Assembly: GCF_035582795.1 (NCBI RefSeq)
Contig: NW_027445651.1
Location: 248,001-312,000, forward strand
Length of the DNA: 64,000 bases
Source of the DNA: Mycteria americana
Lineage: Eukaryota; Chordata; Aves; Ciconiiformes; Ciconiidae
Direction: 5' to 3'
Of the stretch, positions 30,451 to 43,271 are shown piece after piece. A model generated the notes under the pieces. It made no database searches and was not told where the DNA came from. It worked only from the letters and a program-made list of their open reading frames with translations. The position numbers and the translations under genes are program-made. Position 1 is the stretch's first letter. Each line of letters opens with the position of its first letter.

Positions 30451-31984
30451 ATCCCAGCTAATGGCATGGGCTGTGTTCTGGTTTCCTGCACCGCTGCCTT
30501 TTCATTTCCTGGCTTAAGCCACGTGCTTCCCCATATGAAGGCTTCTGTAAGTGCCGGGATGAGAGGCCCGAGGATTTCCGGGGCAGAAACACATCAGCGC
30601 AGGCAGAAGACTCAGCTCAAGTGCTGGTGGCATCCCGTGCAGGCAGGTGATGTGCACCTGGGTCATTCCTGTGGGCTTGTCTGTGGCAAAGTTGTTCGGG
30701 AAACGGGCGCCGCTCTCGTGCTTCTCGTCCGGATGCCCAAGGACTCCCACGTGAGAGGTCATGTCACACGTGGGCCTCAGCATCTCCTCAGCAGAGTCCA
30801 CAGTTGCTGACGTTTTCCTGGCTTTATGTGAGCGTACGGATTTTTGCATGGTTCCACGCAGGCGCGCATGAGCACACACGTGTCAGTCTGTACCTGTGTG
30901 ACCCTCATCATGAGGGCATGTGCAGGTCATAGCAGGAATGGTAGTTGCAAAGGAATCTACAGCTGAATGGTGGTGCCTTCGACCTGGCAGGTGCAGAGAG
31001 GTGCCCAGAGAACTGAAATGCAGTCTCTGCCTCCTGTGCCCTCCATTTCTTGCTTTATGTAGAGGGAGAGGCGCCCATAAATCCTGCCCACCGCATGCAG
31101 GCCGTCATCCCCGAACGTATCCCCTTACGATGCAGTGTTGCTGGTGACTGGGGGCTCCTCACGTCCATGCCAATGCCACCGCTCAGCCTGGTGCTGAGTG
31201 AGGCAGGGGCTGAGACCTCGCACCAAATGGGTATTGAACTGAAGGGACCAGGGTCCAGGCGCTGCTCTGCTGTGAGATGTAGGACTGACTGTCCGGGTGG
31301 CGCAGGGAGAGTCAAACAGCTGAGGACTCCTTTGCTGTTCAAGCACCAGGACTTCCGTGTCCCCCATAGAAAACTGAACCTGAGTGCCCAGCAACTGTGT
31401 CTAGGAAGGCAGGGATATGTGATTGAGGGCCAAAGCGCACAAACTCTGCTGCTGTTTCATGAGGGAGGTCAGGCAAGCTCCCTCTTTGCGACAGAGGCTG
31501 TAGGTATTTTGTAAGGGCCCTAAGCGCATCCTCCATCCTAGTCTGCCTTGTCTCCGATCCAGCTTACAGGTAGTGCAACTGAGGGCTACCCTCTTCCCTT
31601 TGTTGACCTTGCTGAGGTCATTCTGCTGGGAGGCTTCAGCCAGGGCTGACTCCCCTTCCCGTGGGAGCAGCTTTCAAGCTTCAGTTCTAGTGCTTGGCCC
31701 CAACCTGAGTTACAGCTCCAGCTGTGACACATCTGTGCCTGTACCTGGTCATGGACCCCACTCATCTCGCTTTGGACCCTGACATGCGGGTGACTTCCCA
31801 GCTTGAGCTCAGACCTTCCTTATCTCTGCGAACACACCTGGTGATCGCCGGACATTGTTGAACCCTGATTACTGTCCTGAGACCTCATCCTGACCTTGAC
31901 TCACTGACTCGGTGACTTGCCTTTCCAGCTTGACCCCAGACATATGTAAGGCAAGAGCCTGAGCCAGCACACGAGCAGGACAAC
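30451..31984. other. keratin 5' flank in unit 1
   Basis: Non-coding. The stretch 30540-30700 aligns with 14315-14450 upstream of keratin A. A TG/CA-rich part lies at 30820-30930. The frames here (157 and 154 codons) recur in every unit only because the DNA is identical; nothing resembles a known protein. Confidence 0.65.
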
Positions 31985-32090
31985 CTAAAAGTCTGTGCAC
32001 ACTTGCAGACCTATGATCTTATCGGGGTGTTGGAGAAAAGCTGGGATAGCTCTCATGTCTGGAGTGTGCAGTGGCTCTGCAAAACAGAAG
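31985..32090 (+). mobile_element. CR1 ORF2 endonuclease fragment, unit 1
   Basis: Translation reads 'YDLIGVLEKSWDSSHVWSV', matching the CR1 endonuclease motif YDLIGITETWWDSSHDWSV recalled from avian CR1 ORF2. Only about 100 bp are clear. It is an internal LINE fragment without its 3' tail. Confidence 0.65.
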
Positions 32091-32479
32091 GCAGAATTGC
32101 CACCCTGCACTCCGTAAGAGCAGATTTTTGTCCCCTCAGGGACCCGCCAGGCGCAGTCCTTTGGGAAAGTGCCCTGGGGGCTCAAAGAGGCCCGTGGAGA
32201 ATGCGAAATACAGCAGGTAAGATCTGATGATAATAAAAATAAGGAAATCACCATAACTAGCTCCATCCGCTCCACTTGATAAAGGCATTAGAAAGATCTA
32301 CCAAGGACATGAGATGGGTGCATTTTTGGAGCATTTCTTTCCACATCTGAAAGCACGACCAAGAATACCATTTTTCTTGAGGTTATTCAAAGTTACCTCC
32401 ACCCCATGAGCAACGCTGGTGGTGCCTCCGTGAAACCATATCCGAGAAAGGGCAAAACACTGCACAGGAGATGAGGAAT

Positions 32480-33247
32480 GAACTACAAAAAAAGTGTGAG
32501 AAACAATCCTGCAAGCACCGAGGCCAGAGAGGAGGGAGGAGGAGGAGGAGGTGCTCCAGGCAATGGTGCAGAGATTCCCGGGCAGCCCGTGGGAGAGACC
32601 ATGGTGGAGCGGATATCCACACTGCAGCCCATGGAGGATCCCACGCCGGACCGGGTGGCTATGCCCTGCAGGAACTGCGGCCTGTGCAGAGCCCATGCTG
32701 AAGCAGGCTCCTGGCAGGAACTGTGGCCCCTGGAGGACCCACGCTGGAGCAGACTTGTCTGGAAGGACTGCAGCCCGTGGACAGGACCCACGCTGGAGCT
32801 GGTCTTGAAAGACTGCAGCCTATGGGAAGGGCTCACGCTGGAGCGGAGAAAAATGTGAGGAGGAAACAGCGGCAGAAAGGAACTGTTGCGTACTGACGGC
32901 AACCCCCCATTCCACATCCCACTGCGCTGCTTGGGGGTGGAGGAAACAGAAGAGCCGTGAATGAAGGAGGGAAGTTGAGCCTGTGAAAAAGAGGGGGGGA
33001 TGGAGTGAAGGTGTTTTAGGGGTTTTTTGGCCGTTTCTCACCATCCTGCTCTATTTTTAATTGGCACTATGTTAAATGAGTCTTCCCCAAGCCAAGTCTG
33101 TTTTGCCTGTGACAGTAATTGGTAAGTAATCCCCCTGCCTTTATCTCGACCCACAACCTTTTTCACCCGACTTTCTCCTTCTGTCCTGTTGAGGAGGGAG
33201 AGGGAGAGAGCGAGCAGCTGGGTGGGTGCCTGGAAGCCAGCCGAGGT
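32480..33247 (+). mobile_element. ERV LTR 3' fragment, unit 1
   Basis: Same family as 24950-26089, opposite orientation: the GGACCCACGCTGGAGC repeat array (32580-32850), 'CTCTATTTTTAATTGGCACT', 'CTTCCCCAAGCCAAGTCTGT', 'TTTATCTCGACCCACAACC' and GGTGCCTGGAAGCCAGCCGAGG. The first part of the LTR is absent. It was captured before the unit was amplified. Confidence 0.8.
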
Positions 33248-33890
33248 CTTTTTAGTTTTGCACCAATTATGGTAATTAGAAGTGCCATGACTGCTTGTCA
33301 TTCACGTGCTTTTTTTTCCTGCTTGTACCTGTGGCACCAGGAGCAGTCTCTTTCTCCCACTGTTGTTCCCCCCAGAGGACGGTGGGCAATGATGTCAATT
33401 GGCCTTTGTGCTTGTGTACCTGGGAACTAGTGGCAGGTTTACAGCCACGGGCAGAGCACAGCCCACCAACCCTCCTGCCATAGCCTCAGACGAACAACGA
33501 GACCCCAAAGGCCATGTGGGAGGAGAGCTGTGAGTGGGAGCTCCTGTGCTGATGACCTGCTTTCTTCAGCTCTTTCTGACTCTGCTAGCAAAGGTCTGTC
33601 ATCAGAACTGATGACAGAGAAGAAACCCCTGCTCCCTTGGTTGTCTCAGACCCCCTTCACCTGCATTTCTTTCCCCAACCATCCATCCCTCATTGCCTCT
33701 CTTTTCCAGCCCATTCCCTCTCAATGTTTCACAGGTAGGTCAGTGCAGTAGATCTCGTCTGTCTTGGTAGCCCCAAATTTCTGAGGTTCAAGCACCAAAG
33801 GCTGTTCCCCATGAGCTGTAGGCTTCAGGAGAAGAGGGAGCTAGGAGGAGGGGCACAGCACAGTTCTCCTCGCTTGGCATCCTGGCAGGA
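33248..33890. other. unit end block
   Basis: Non-coding. The stretch 33460-33595 matches 17215-17350. The stretch 33790-33890 is, in reverse complement, related to 8060-8160, and related directly to 21285-21345. So this end was assembled from pieces also found in the older modules. Confidence 0.6.
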
Positions 33891-34066
33891 GGCCCTTCTG
33901 CGCAAGGCTGAGCTCTGGGGAAAGGGCCCTCAGTGCTCCCTTGGCGGCCCGATTTCACTTAAGCACCCAGAGATCTGCAGGCGAAGATGCTGGGGTTAGC
34001 GGCCTGAGGGGAAAGGAGGTGGTGGTGAGCGTGAAAAGAGCTAAAATCCCCAAAGAAAAAAAGAAA

Positions 34067-34811
34067 TGTTGTAAGTAGCTTGGTTGCTCAACTCTAAGGG
34101 ATCTTTCCTTTTAGCTCCCCTTTCGCAGATAATTTAGCCTAGCCTGTGAGTATTGTTGAATTGCTAATGAGCACCCTTTATTCGAAGGACATGTCTATGG
34201 TCTTTCCCCCTCCTAACAACAATCATTAGAGTAAGAATGCCTTGCCTGTGTTAAATCCTTGGTTAGCTTAGATAGTCGCAATGTAGACAGATAAGAAGGA
34301 ATTAATTCTTCAAGCCCTGTGTCCCTGGAAAGGGCTGATAAGGAGAAGCTATACAAGAACCAACTGGTTTTGGATATGCAAGGAAGGTATGAGCAAGACA
34401 AAGATGGACTGAGCATGCGTAGAGACAAAGTTCGGTCAGCGGTCAGAGTGATGAAGACTACCGACTTCCTCCAACGACCACCAGAGGATCCCTAACGACC
34501 ACCTAAGGACTTAAGTACGCATGCGCCAGAGACATTTGCATATATTAACGAGTTCCAAGAAATCGCACGTTTATGTAAATTAATCTTATGAATATGTATG
34601 ATTTTGCAACACATAATCTCTGCGATCTTGCTTGTTTGTCGGAGCACCTATGGTGGAGCAATCCCCAGTGCTGCCCAGCACTGTAATAAAGGATGCCTGC
34701 TTAATAGTAACTCTGTTGCTATTGAGTTTTATTTCGGGAACACTCTGAAACTGCGATTCGCCTGCTGGGAGACTCGGACTTTAAAGGGTAGTCTCCGCGA
34801 ATTTTGCTTCA
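34067..34811 (+). mobile_element. solo LTR in unit 2
   Basis: Copy of the 27616-28360 LTR, same ends and same flanking bases, so it was multiplied with the unit and did not insert separately. Confidence 0.75.
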
Positions 34812-36133
34812 AGAGAGCTTCTGCCATGGAACTCTTCTTCCCCTGCACCCCAGGACGAGATTGCACTTGCCATGAGCTGCAAAGAGAGAGCGTGGGCTGT
34901 TGTGATCGGTGCGCTCTCTACAGTACCACGGGAGGAACTGTAAGATGCTCACCTGTGTCACCTTGCAGGCCCATGCGAATAACCTTTTTGTCCTGGAGCT
35001 GCTCGGTGTGATGGGAGTTGGGGATGTGCAGCCTGCGAGACACCTCAGCCCTGCCAATCTGTGTAACCAACCGCTGGGCTGCACAGGGCGCTGTATGGAT
35101 GTGGCGGAAGAACAGGGGACTTGCCCTACCCTAGCTACCCTTGCCCTTGGTGGCATGCCGTGCCCCTTCCTTCTGGGGACGGGTGGGAAGGTGAGGAGGA
35201 GGCTCTGGGCTGTAGACAAGGTGATTTCTCCTACCATCCCCTCCTTCCATCCCCACGGCCATCTTCTGTCTGAGCCTCCTCCCCCAGCGCAGCTCCATCC
35301 AGAGCAAGAGGAACTGCCTTGAGTGCTTGTGGGGCTGCTGACCTCCCAGGACCTCCTGCAGCACTGGGGTCCTCCCATGAAGACAGCACAAGTTGGGATC
35401 ACCATCTGTGGGGCATGCTCTGAGGCCAAGGGGAATATTTCTGGGCAGAGATGCAGCAAGGGAAGGGCTGATGGTCACTGGCTGTGGAGTAGCCAGAGAC
35501 GTCGTCCTCAGCTCCAAGGAACAGGGACCGAAGGAGGCCCACAGGCAGTGTGTCCTGCCCTCCCAGTCCTCTCGGAATGAGAAAGGGTCCACTTGCTCAC
35601 CCATTTGTTCCCTCCCAGCTTATCTCCTTTCTCCCTGGACAGCTTTAGAGAGCATGCAGAGAGGAAAGGACCACACAGAGCCAGAGGCTGGGATGCAGCA
35701 GAGTTTAATGAGTCCAAAGAGGGCAACAAGATGTCTGTGAGGAGAGGCCACAGTGAAAGGATCACCATGGGCAGCCAAGAGTCAGTGCCCCATGATCAAG
35801 GGAGAGTTCCCACAGGGCACCTGTCTGGCTGCCCGACAGAGGGAGAGGGGCAGGCAGGTCCCCCCTAAGCTGGCTTTGGTGGGCCTCATGGCCCAGGGAG
35901 CAGAACACAACCAAGGACAAGGAGGGAAAGGAGAGAGGGGAGGAAGGGAACGAGAGGCATCGGCCATGTTTTCAGAGAGCCCAGGCTGGCCCCTTCCAAA
36001 GGGCTGACACCCTTTGCAGGAGGAGCGGGGCGTGCTCAGACCCTCTCAAAGCAGTAGCCACGATCTCCGTCATTCAGTCTGGCATCATCTTCGGGGCTCC
36101 CGGGGTTCCTTGTCTGGGCTGTCACCGGTGGCT

Positions 36134-36442
36134 TTAGCAAGGGGGGCACCTTCTGCTGCCACAGTAGCGGCTGGTGATACAGGAGAGGTCACAGCACCCA
36201 GAGGTGATGGGGACTCCGTCACAGCTGAGGATGCTGCCAACAGCAGCGGAGGTGGAGGAGCCCACAACGGTGTTCTGCGGGAAGGAGCTGAGGATGGGGC
36301 CGGGCAGGGTCACCACCACGGGGGAGGGCTGGATGACAACAGTGGAGTTCTGGCACTGCCTGACACAGGGCTCATTGCAGCTGTTGGCCAGCGGGGTCGG
36401 GCCGCAGGGCTGGCAGGGCTGGCACTGGTCGTAGCAGGACAT
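36134..36442 (-). CDS. Cys-rich feather-type beta-keratin, unit 2
   Basis: Predicted protein identical to the unit 1 keratin (102 residues, 14 Cys), with no nucleotide difference seen in the coding region. TATA core at 36814-36820, leader intron 36464-36753, ATTAAA at 35704-35709. Nothing suggests it is silent. Transcripts from this copy could not be told from those of units 1, 3, 4 and 5 by the coding sequence. Confidence 0.97.
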   Translation of the reverse strand: MSCYDQCQPCQPCGPTPLANSCNEPCVRQCQNSTVVIQPSPVVVTLPGPILSSFPQNTVVGSSTSAAVGSILSCDGVPITSGCCDLSCITSRYCGSRRCPPC

Positions 36443-36813
36443 GTCTCTGGGCCAGGGGTGCACCTGGGAGAGGGGGCAGGGGAAGCAAAGCACAACGGAT
36501 ACATGAGGAGCAGCACTGCGCCCAACCACAGTGGAGCCAAGGCACCTCCTGGCCCAGCTTATGCTGCCCAGCTCAAAGCCCAGGAGCCACCTCAGCTAAG
36601 TCCCAGCCTCTCTCTGTGGAAGGCTTTCTCTCCCCTTCCCTCTCCCATGAGAAGCAGGTCCCAGCCCTGGGCTAGGACAGCCCATATCAGCTGAGACATA
36701 CATCAGGGAAAGACCTGACCTTGAAGGAGGAGGAGAAGAGGCTTCACACTCACCTGATTCCCAAGGAGAAGGAGGCGAGAGAAGTGGATGAGAGAGCAGA
36801 GAGCTGGGCTGCC

Positions 36814-36820
36814 TTTTATA
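36814..36820 (-). promoter_or_regulatory. TATA box, unit 2 keratin
   Basis: TATAAAA on the coding strand, same context as unit 1. Confidence 0.8.
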
Positions 36821-38435
36821 GTAGCCCTGCACTGCCTCAGGCCCAGAGGCACCCTTTGTGGAAGTAATAATTTTCTGACAAGCTCACGTCAAATGCAAAC
36901 CATCCCAGCTAATGGCATGGGCTGTGTTCTGGTTTCCTGCACCGCTGCCTTTTCATTTCCTGGCTTAAGCCACGTGCTTCCCCATATGAAGGCTTCTGTA
37001 AGTGCCGGGATGAGAGGCCCGAGGATTTCCGGGGCAGAAACACATCAGCGCAGGCAGAAGACTCAGCTCAAGTGCTGGTGGCATCCCGTGCAGGCAGGTG
37101 ATGTGCACCTGGGTCATTCCTGTGGGCTTGTCTGTGGCAAAGTTGTTCGGGAAACGGGCGCCGCTCTCGTGCTTCTCGTCCGGATGCCCAAGGACTCCCA
37201 CGTGAGAGGTCATGTCACACGTGGGCCTCAGCATCTCCTCAGCAGAGTCCACAGTTGCTGACGTTTTCCTGGCTTTATGTGAGCGTACGGATTTTTGCAT
37301 GGTTCCACGCAGGCGCGCATGAGCACACACGTGTCAGTCTGTACCTGTGTGACCCTCATCATGAGGGCATGTGCAGGTCATAGCAGGAATGGTAGTTGCA
37401 AAGGAATCTACAGCTGAATGGTGGTGCCTTCGACCTGGCAGGTGCAGAGAGGTGCCCAGAGAACTGAAATGCAGTCTCTGCCTCCTGTGCCCTCCATTTC
37501 TTGCTTTATGTAGAGGGAGAGGCGCCCATAAATCCTGCCCACCGCATGCAGGCCGTCATCCCCGAACGTATCCCCTTACGATGCAGTGTTGCTGGTGACT
37601 GGGGGCTCCTCACGTCCATGCCAATGCCACCGCTCAGCCTGGTGCTGAGTGAGGCAGGGGCTGAGACCTCGCACCAAATGGGTATTGAACTGAAGGGACC
37701 AGGGTCCAGGCGCTGCTCTGCTGTGAGATGTAGGACTGACTGTCCGGGTGGCGCAGGGAGAGTCAAACAGCTGAGGACTCCTTTGCTGTTCAAGCACCAG
37801 GACTTCCGTGTCCCCCATAGAAAACTGAACCTGAGTGCCCAGCAACTGTGTCTAGGAAGGCAGGGATATGTGATTGAGGGCCAAAGCGCACAAACTCTGC
37901 TGCTGTTTCATGAGGGAGGTCAGGCAAGCTCCCTCTTTGCGACAGAGGCTGTAGGTATTTTGTAAGGGCCCTAAGCGCATCCTCCATCCTAGTCTGCCTT
38001 GTCTCCGATCCAGCTTACAGGTAGTGCAACTGAGGGCTACCCTCTTCCCTTTGTTGACCTTGCTGAGGTCATTCTGCTGGGAGGCTTCAGCCAGGGCTGA
38101 CTCCCCTTCCCGTGGGAGCAGCTTTCAAGCTTCAGTTCTAGTGCTTGGCCCCAACCTGAGTTACAGCTCCAGCTGTGACACATCTGTGCCTGTACCTGGT
38201 CATGGACCCCACTCATCTCGCTTTGGACCCTGACATGCGGGTGACTTCCCAGCTTGAGCTCAGACCTTCCTTATCTCTGCGAACACACCTGGTGATCGCC
38301 GGACATTGTTGAACCCTGATTACTGTCCTGAGACCTCATCCTGACCTTGACTCACTGACTCGGTGACTTGCCTTTCCAGCTTGACCCCAGACATATGTAA
38401 GGCAAGAGCCTGAGCCAGCACACGAGCAGGACAAC

Positions 38436-38541
38436 CTAAAAGTCTGTGCACACTTGCAGACCTATGATCTTATCGGGGTGTTGGAGAAAAGCTGGGATAG
38501 CTCTCATGTCTGGAGTGTGCAGTGGCTCTGCAAAACAGAAG
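38436..38541 (+). mobile_element. CR1 endonuclease fragment, unit 2
   Basis: Identical to the unit 1 fragment. Confidence 0.65.
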
Positions 38542-38930
38542 GCAGAATTGCCACCCTGCACTCCGTAAGAGCAGATTTTTGTCCCCTCAGGGACCCGCCA
38601 GGCGCAGTCCTTTGGGAAAGTGCCCTGGGGGCTCAAAGAGGCCCGTGGAGAATGCGAAATACAGCAGGTAAGATCTGATGATAATAAAAATAAGGAAATC
38701 ACCATAACTAGCTCCATCCGCTCCACTTGATAAAGGCATTAGAAAGATCTACCAAGGACATGAGATGGGTGCATTTTTGGAGCATTTCTTTCCACATCTG
38801 AAAGCACGACCAAGAATACCATTTTTCTTGAGGTTATTCAAAGTTACCTCCACCCCATGAGCAACGCTGGTGGTGCCTCCGTGAAACCATATCCGAGAAA
38901 GGGCAAAACACTGCACAGGAGATGAGGAAT

Positions 38931-39698
38931 GAACTACAAAAAAAGTGTGAGAAACAATCCTGCAAGCACCGAGGCCAGAGAGGAGGGAGGAGGAGGAGGA
39001 GGTGCTCCAGGCAATGGTGCAGAGATTCCCGGGCAGCCCGTGGGAGAGACCATGGTGGAGCGGATATCCACACTGCAGCCCATGGAGGATCCCACGCCGG
39101 ACCGGGTGGCTATGCCCTGCAGGAACTGCGGCCTGTGCAGAGCCCATGCTGAAGCAGGCTCCTGGCAGGAACTGTGGCCCCTGGAGGACCCACGCTGGAG
39201 CAGACTTGTCTGGAAGGACTGCAGCCCGTGGACAGGACCCACGCTGGAGCTGGTCTTGAAAGACTGCAGCCTATGGGAAGGGCTCACGCTGGAGCGGAGA
39301 AAAATGTGAGGAGGAAACAGCGGCAGAAAGGAACTGTTGCGTACTGACGGCAACCCCCCATTCCACATCCCACTGCGCTGCTTGGGGGTGGAGGAAACAG
39401 AAGAGCCGTGAATGAAGGAGGGAAGTTGAGCCTGTGAAAAAGAGGGGGGGATGGAGTGAAGGTGTTTTAGGGGTTTTTTGGCCGTTTCTCACCATCCTGC
39501 TCTATTTTTAATTGGCACTATGTTAAATGAGTCTTCCCCAAGCCAAGTCTGTTTTGCCTGTGACAGTAATTGGTAAGTAATCCCCCTGCCTTTATCTCGA
39601 CCCACAACCTTTTTCACCCGACTTTCTCCTTCTGTCCTGTTGAGGAGGGAGAGGGAGAGAGCGAGCAGCTGGGTGGGTGCCTGGAAGCCAGCCGAGGT
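38931..39698 (+). mobile_element. ERV LTR 3' fragment, unit 2
   Basis: Copy of the unit 1 fragment at 32480. Confidence 0.8.
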
Positions 39699-40517
39699 CT
39701 TTTTAGTTTTGCACCAATTATGGTAATTAGAAGTGCCATGACTGCTTGTCATTCACGTGCTTTTTTTTCCTGCTTGTACCTGTGGCACCAGGAGCAGTCT
39801 CTTTCTCCCACTGTTGTTCCCCCCAGAGGACGGTGGGCAATGATGTCAATTGGCCTTTGTGCTTGTGTACCTGGGAACTAGTGGCAGGTTTACAGCCACG
39901 GGCAGAGCACAGCCCACCAACCCTCCTGCCATAGCCTCAGACGAACAACGAGACCCCAAAGGCCATGTGGGAGGAGAGCTGTGAGTGGGAGCTCCTGTGC
40001 TGATGACCTGCTTTCTTCAGCTCTTTCTGACTCTGCTAGCAAAGGTCTGTCATCAGAACTGATGACAGAGAAGAAACCCCTGCTCCCTTGGTTGTCTCAG
40101 ACCCCCTTCACCTGCATTTCTTTCCCCAACCATCCATCCCTCATTGCCTCTCTTTTCCAGCCCATTCCCTCTCAATGTTTCACAGGTAGGTCAGTGCAGT
40201 AGATCTCGTCTGTCTTGGTAGCCCCAAATTTCTGAGGTTCAAGCACCAAAGGCTGTTCCCCATGAGCTGTAGGCTTCAGGAGAAGAGGGAGCTAGGAGGA
40301 GGGGCACAGCACAGTTCTCCTCGCTTGGCATCCTGGCAGGAGGCCCTTCTGCGCAAGGCTGAGCTCTGGGGAAAGGGCCCTCAGTGCTCCCTTGGCGGCC
40401 CGATTTCACTTAAGCACCCAGAGATCTGCAGGCGAAGATGCTGGGGTTAGCGGCCTGAGGGGAAAGGAGGTGGTGGTGAGCGTGAAAAGAGCTAAAATCC
40501 CCAAAGAAAAAAAGAAA

Positions 40518-41262
40518 TGTTGTAAGTAGCTTGGTTGCTCAACTCTAAGGGATCTTTCCTTTTAGCTCCCCTTTCGCAGATAATTTAGCCTAGCCTGTGA
40601 GTATTGTTGAATTGCTAATGAGCACCCTTTATTCGAAGGACATGTCTATGGTCTTTCCCCCTCCTAACAACAATCATTAGAGTAAGAATGCCTTGCCTGT
40701 GTTAAATCCTTGGTTAGCTTAGATAGTCGCAATGTAGACAGATAAGAAGGAATTAATTCTTCAAGCCCTGTGTCCCTGGAAAGGGCTGATAAGGAGAAGC
40801 TATACAAGAACCAACTGGTTTTGGATATGCAAGGAAGGTATGAGCAAGACAAAGATGGACTGAGCATGCGTAGAGACAAAGTTCGGTCAGCGGTCAGAGT
40901 GATGAAGACTACCGACTTCCTCCAACGACCACCAGAGGATCCCTAACGACCACCTAAGGACTTAAGTATGCATGCGCCAGAGACATTTGCATATATTAAC
41001 GAGTTCCAAGAAATCGCACGTTTATGTAAATTAATCTTATGAATATGTATGATTTTGCAACACATAATCTCTGCGATCTTGCTTGTTTGTCGGAGCACCT
41101 ATGGTGGAGCAATCCCCAGTGCTGCCCAGCACTGTAATAAAGGATGCCTGCTTAATAGTAACTCTGTTGCTATTGAGTTTTATTTCGGGAACACTCTGAA
41201 ACTGCGATTCGCCTGCTGGGAGACTCGGACTTTAAAGGGTAGTCTCCGCGAATTTTGCTTCA
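40518..41262 (+). mobile_element. solo LTR in unit 3
   Basis: Copy of the 27616-28360 LTR in the same place in the unit. Confidence 0.75.
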
Positions 41263-42584
41263 AGAGAGCTTCTGCCATGGAACTCTTCTTCCCCTGCACC
41301 CCAGGACGAGATTGCACTTGCCATGAGCTGCAAAGAGAGAGCGTGGGCTGTTGTGATCGGTGCGCTCTCTACAGTACCACGGGAGGAACTGTAAGATGCT
41401 CACCTGTGTCACCTTGCAGGCCCATGCGAATAACCTTTTTGTCCTGGAGCTGCTCGGTGTGATGGGAGTTGGGGATGTGCAGCCTGCGAGACACCTCAGC
41501 CCTGCCAATCTGTGTAACCAACCGCTGGGCTGCACAGGGCGCTGTATGGATGTGGCGGAAGAACAGGGGACTTGCCCTACCCTAGCTACCCTTGCCCTTG
41601 GTGGCATGCCGTGCCCCTTCCTTCTGGGGACGGGTGGGAAGGTGAGGAGGAGGCTCTGGGCTGTAGACAAGGTGATTTCTCCTACCATCCCCTCCTTCCA
41701 TCCCCACGGCCATCTTCTGTCTGAGCCTCCTCCCCCAGCGCAGCTCCATCCAGAGCAAGAGGAACTGCCTTGAGTGCTTGTGGGGCTGCTGACCTCCCAG
41801 GACCTCCTGCAGCACTGGGGTCCTCCCATGAAGACAGCACAAGTTGGGATCACCATCTGTGGGGCATGCTCTGAGGCCAAGGGGAATATTTCTGGGCAGA
41901 GATGCAGCAAGGGAAGGGCTGATGGTCACTGGCTGTGGAGTAGCCAGAGACGTCGTCCTCAGCTCCAAGGAACAGGGACCGAAGGAGGCCCACAGGCAGT
42001 GTGTCCTGCCCTCCCAGTCCTCTCAGAATGAGAAAGGGTCCACTTGCTCACCCATTTGTTCCCTCCCAGCTTATCTCCTTTCTCCCTGGACAGCTTTAGA
42101 GAGCATGCAGAGAGGAAAGGACCACACAGAGCCAGAGGCTGGGATGCAGCAGAGTTTAATGAGTCCAAAGAGGGCAACAAGATGTCTGTGAGGAGAGGCC
42201 ACAGTGAAAGGATCACCATGGGCAGCCAAGAGTCAGTGCCCCATGATCAAGGGAGAGTTCCCACAGGGCACCTGTCTGGCTGCCCGACAGAGGGAGAGGG
42301 GCAGGCAGGTCCCCCCTAAGCTGGCTTTGGTGGGCCTCATGGCCCAGGGAGCAGAACACAACCAAGGAAAAGGAGGGAAAGGAGAGAGGGGAGGAAGGGA
42401 ACGAGAGGCATCGGCCATGTTTTCAGAGAGCCCAGGCTGGCCCCTTCCAAAGGGCTGACACCCTTTGCAGGAGGAGCGGGGCGTGCTCAGACCCTCTCAA
42501 AGCAGTAGCCACGATCTCCGTCATTCAGTCTGGCATCATCTTCGGGGCTCCCGGGGTTCCTTGTCTGGGCTGTCACCGGTGGCT

Positions 42585-42893
42585 TTAGCAAGGGGGGCAC
42601 CTTCTGCTGCCACAGTAGCGGCTGGTGATACAGGAGAGGTCACAGCACCCAGAGGTGATGGGGACTCCGTCACAGCTGAGGATGCTGCCAACAGCAGCGG
42701 AGGTGGAGGAGCCCACAACGGTGTTCTGCGGGAAGGAGCTGAGGATGGGGCCGGGCAGGGTCACCACCACGGGGGAGGGCTGGATGACAACAGTGGAGTT
42801 CTGGCACTGCCTGACACAGGGCTCATTGCAGCTGTTGGCCAGCGGGGTCGGGCCGCAGGGCTGGCAGGGCTGGCACTGGTCGTAGCAGGACAT
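42585..42893 (-). CDS. Cys-rich feather-type beta-keratin, unit 3
   Basis: Same protein as units 1 and 2. TATA core at 43265-43271, leader intron 42915-43204, ATTAAA at 42155-42160. The T at 43394 lies about 125 bp upstream of the TATA box, a small promoter-region difference from units 1, 2 and 4 shared with units 5 and 6. Confidence 0.97.
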   Translation of the reverse strand: MSCYDQCQPCQPCGPTPLANSCNEPCVRQCQNSTVVIQPSPVVVTLPGPILSSFPQNTVVGSSTSAAVGSILSCDGVPITSGCCDLSCITSRYCGSRRCPPC

Positions 42894-43264
42894 GTCTCTG
42901 GGCCAGGGGTGCACCTGGGAGAGGGGGCAGGGGAAGCAAAGCACAACGGATACATGAGGAGCAGCACTGCGCCCAACCACAGTGGAGCCAAGGCACCTCC
43001 TGGCCCAGCTTATGCTGCCCAGCTCAAAGCCCAGGAGCCACCTCAGCTAAGTCCCAGCCTCTCTCTGTGGAAGGCTTTCTCTCCCCTTCCCTCTCCCATG
43101 AGAAGCAGGTCCCAGCCCTGGGCTAGGACAGCCCATATCAGCTGAGACATACATCAGGGAAAGACCTGACCTTGAAGGAGGAGGAGAAGAGGCTTCACAC
43201 TCACCTGATTCCCAAGGAGAAGGAGGCGAGAGAAGTGGATGAGAGAGCAGAGAGCTGGGCTGCC

Positions 43265-43271
43265 TTTTATA
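43265..43271 (-). promoter_or_regulatory. TATA box, unit 3 keratin
   Basis: TATAAAA on the coding strand. Confidence 0.8.

Larger units (their letters stand above)
27440..33890. repeat. keratin tandem unit 1 (6451 bp)
   Basis: First of the head-to-tail units, defined by where the sequence first matches later copies (GGCCCTTCTGCGCAAGG). Order: short unique lead, solo LTR, keratin 3' flank, keratin gene, 5' flank, CR1 fragment, LTR fragment, and an end block related to 8060-8210 (inverted). It differs from all other units at 27500, 28622 and 28999, as expected of an edge unit less exposed to exchange. Confidence 0.97.
33891..40341. repeat. keratin tandem unit 2 (6451 bp)
   Basis: Same length as unit 1. 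Carries C at 35918, shared only with unit 5 (55271); the other units have A. Apart from that base I see no difference from unit 4. Confidence 0.97.

Noticed and set aside
30337-31514. 157- and 154-codon plus-strand frames in the keratin 5' flank
   Set aside because: Begin at the keratin promoter on the opposite strand, have no protein likeness, and are not open in the keratin A flank.
32003-32227. 74-codon frame ending at a GTAAG donor-like site
   Set aside because: Its first third is CR1 endonuclease sequence, so it is a LINE remnant and not a host exon.
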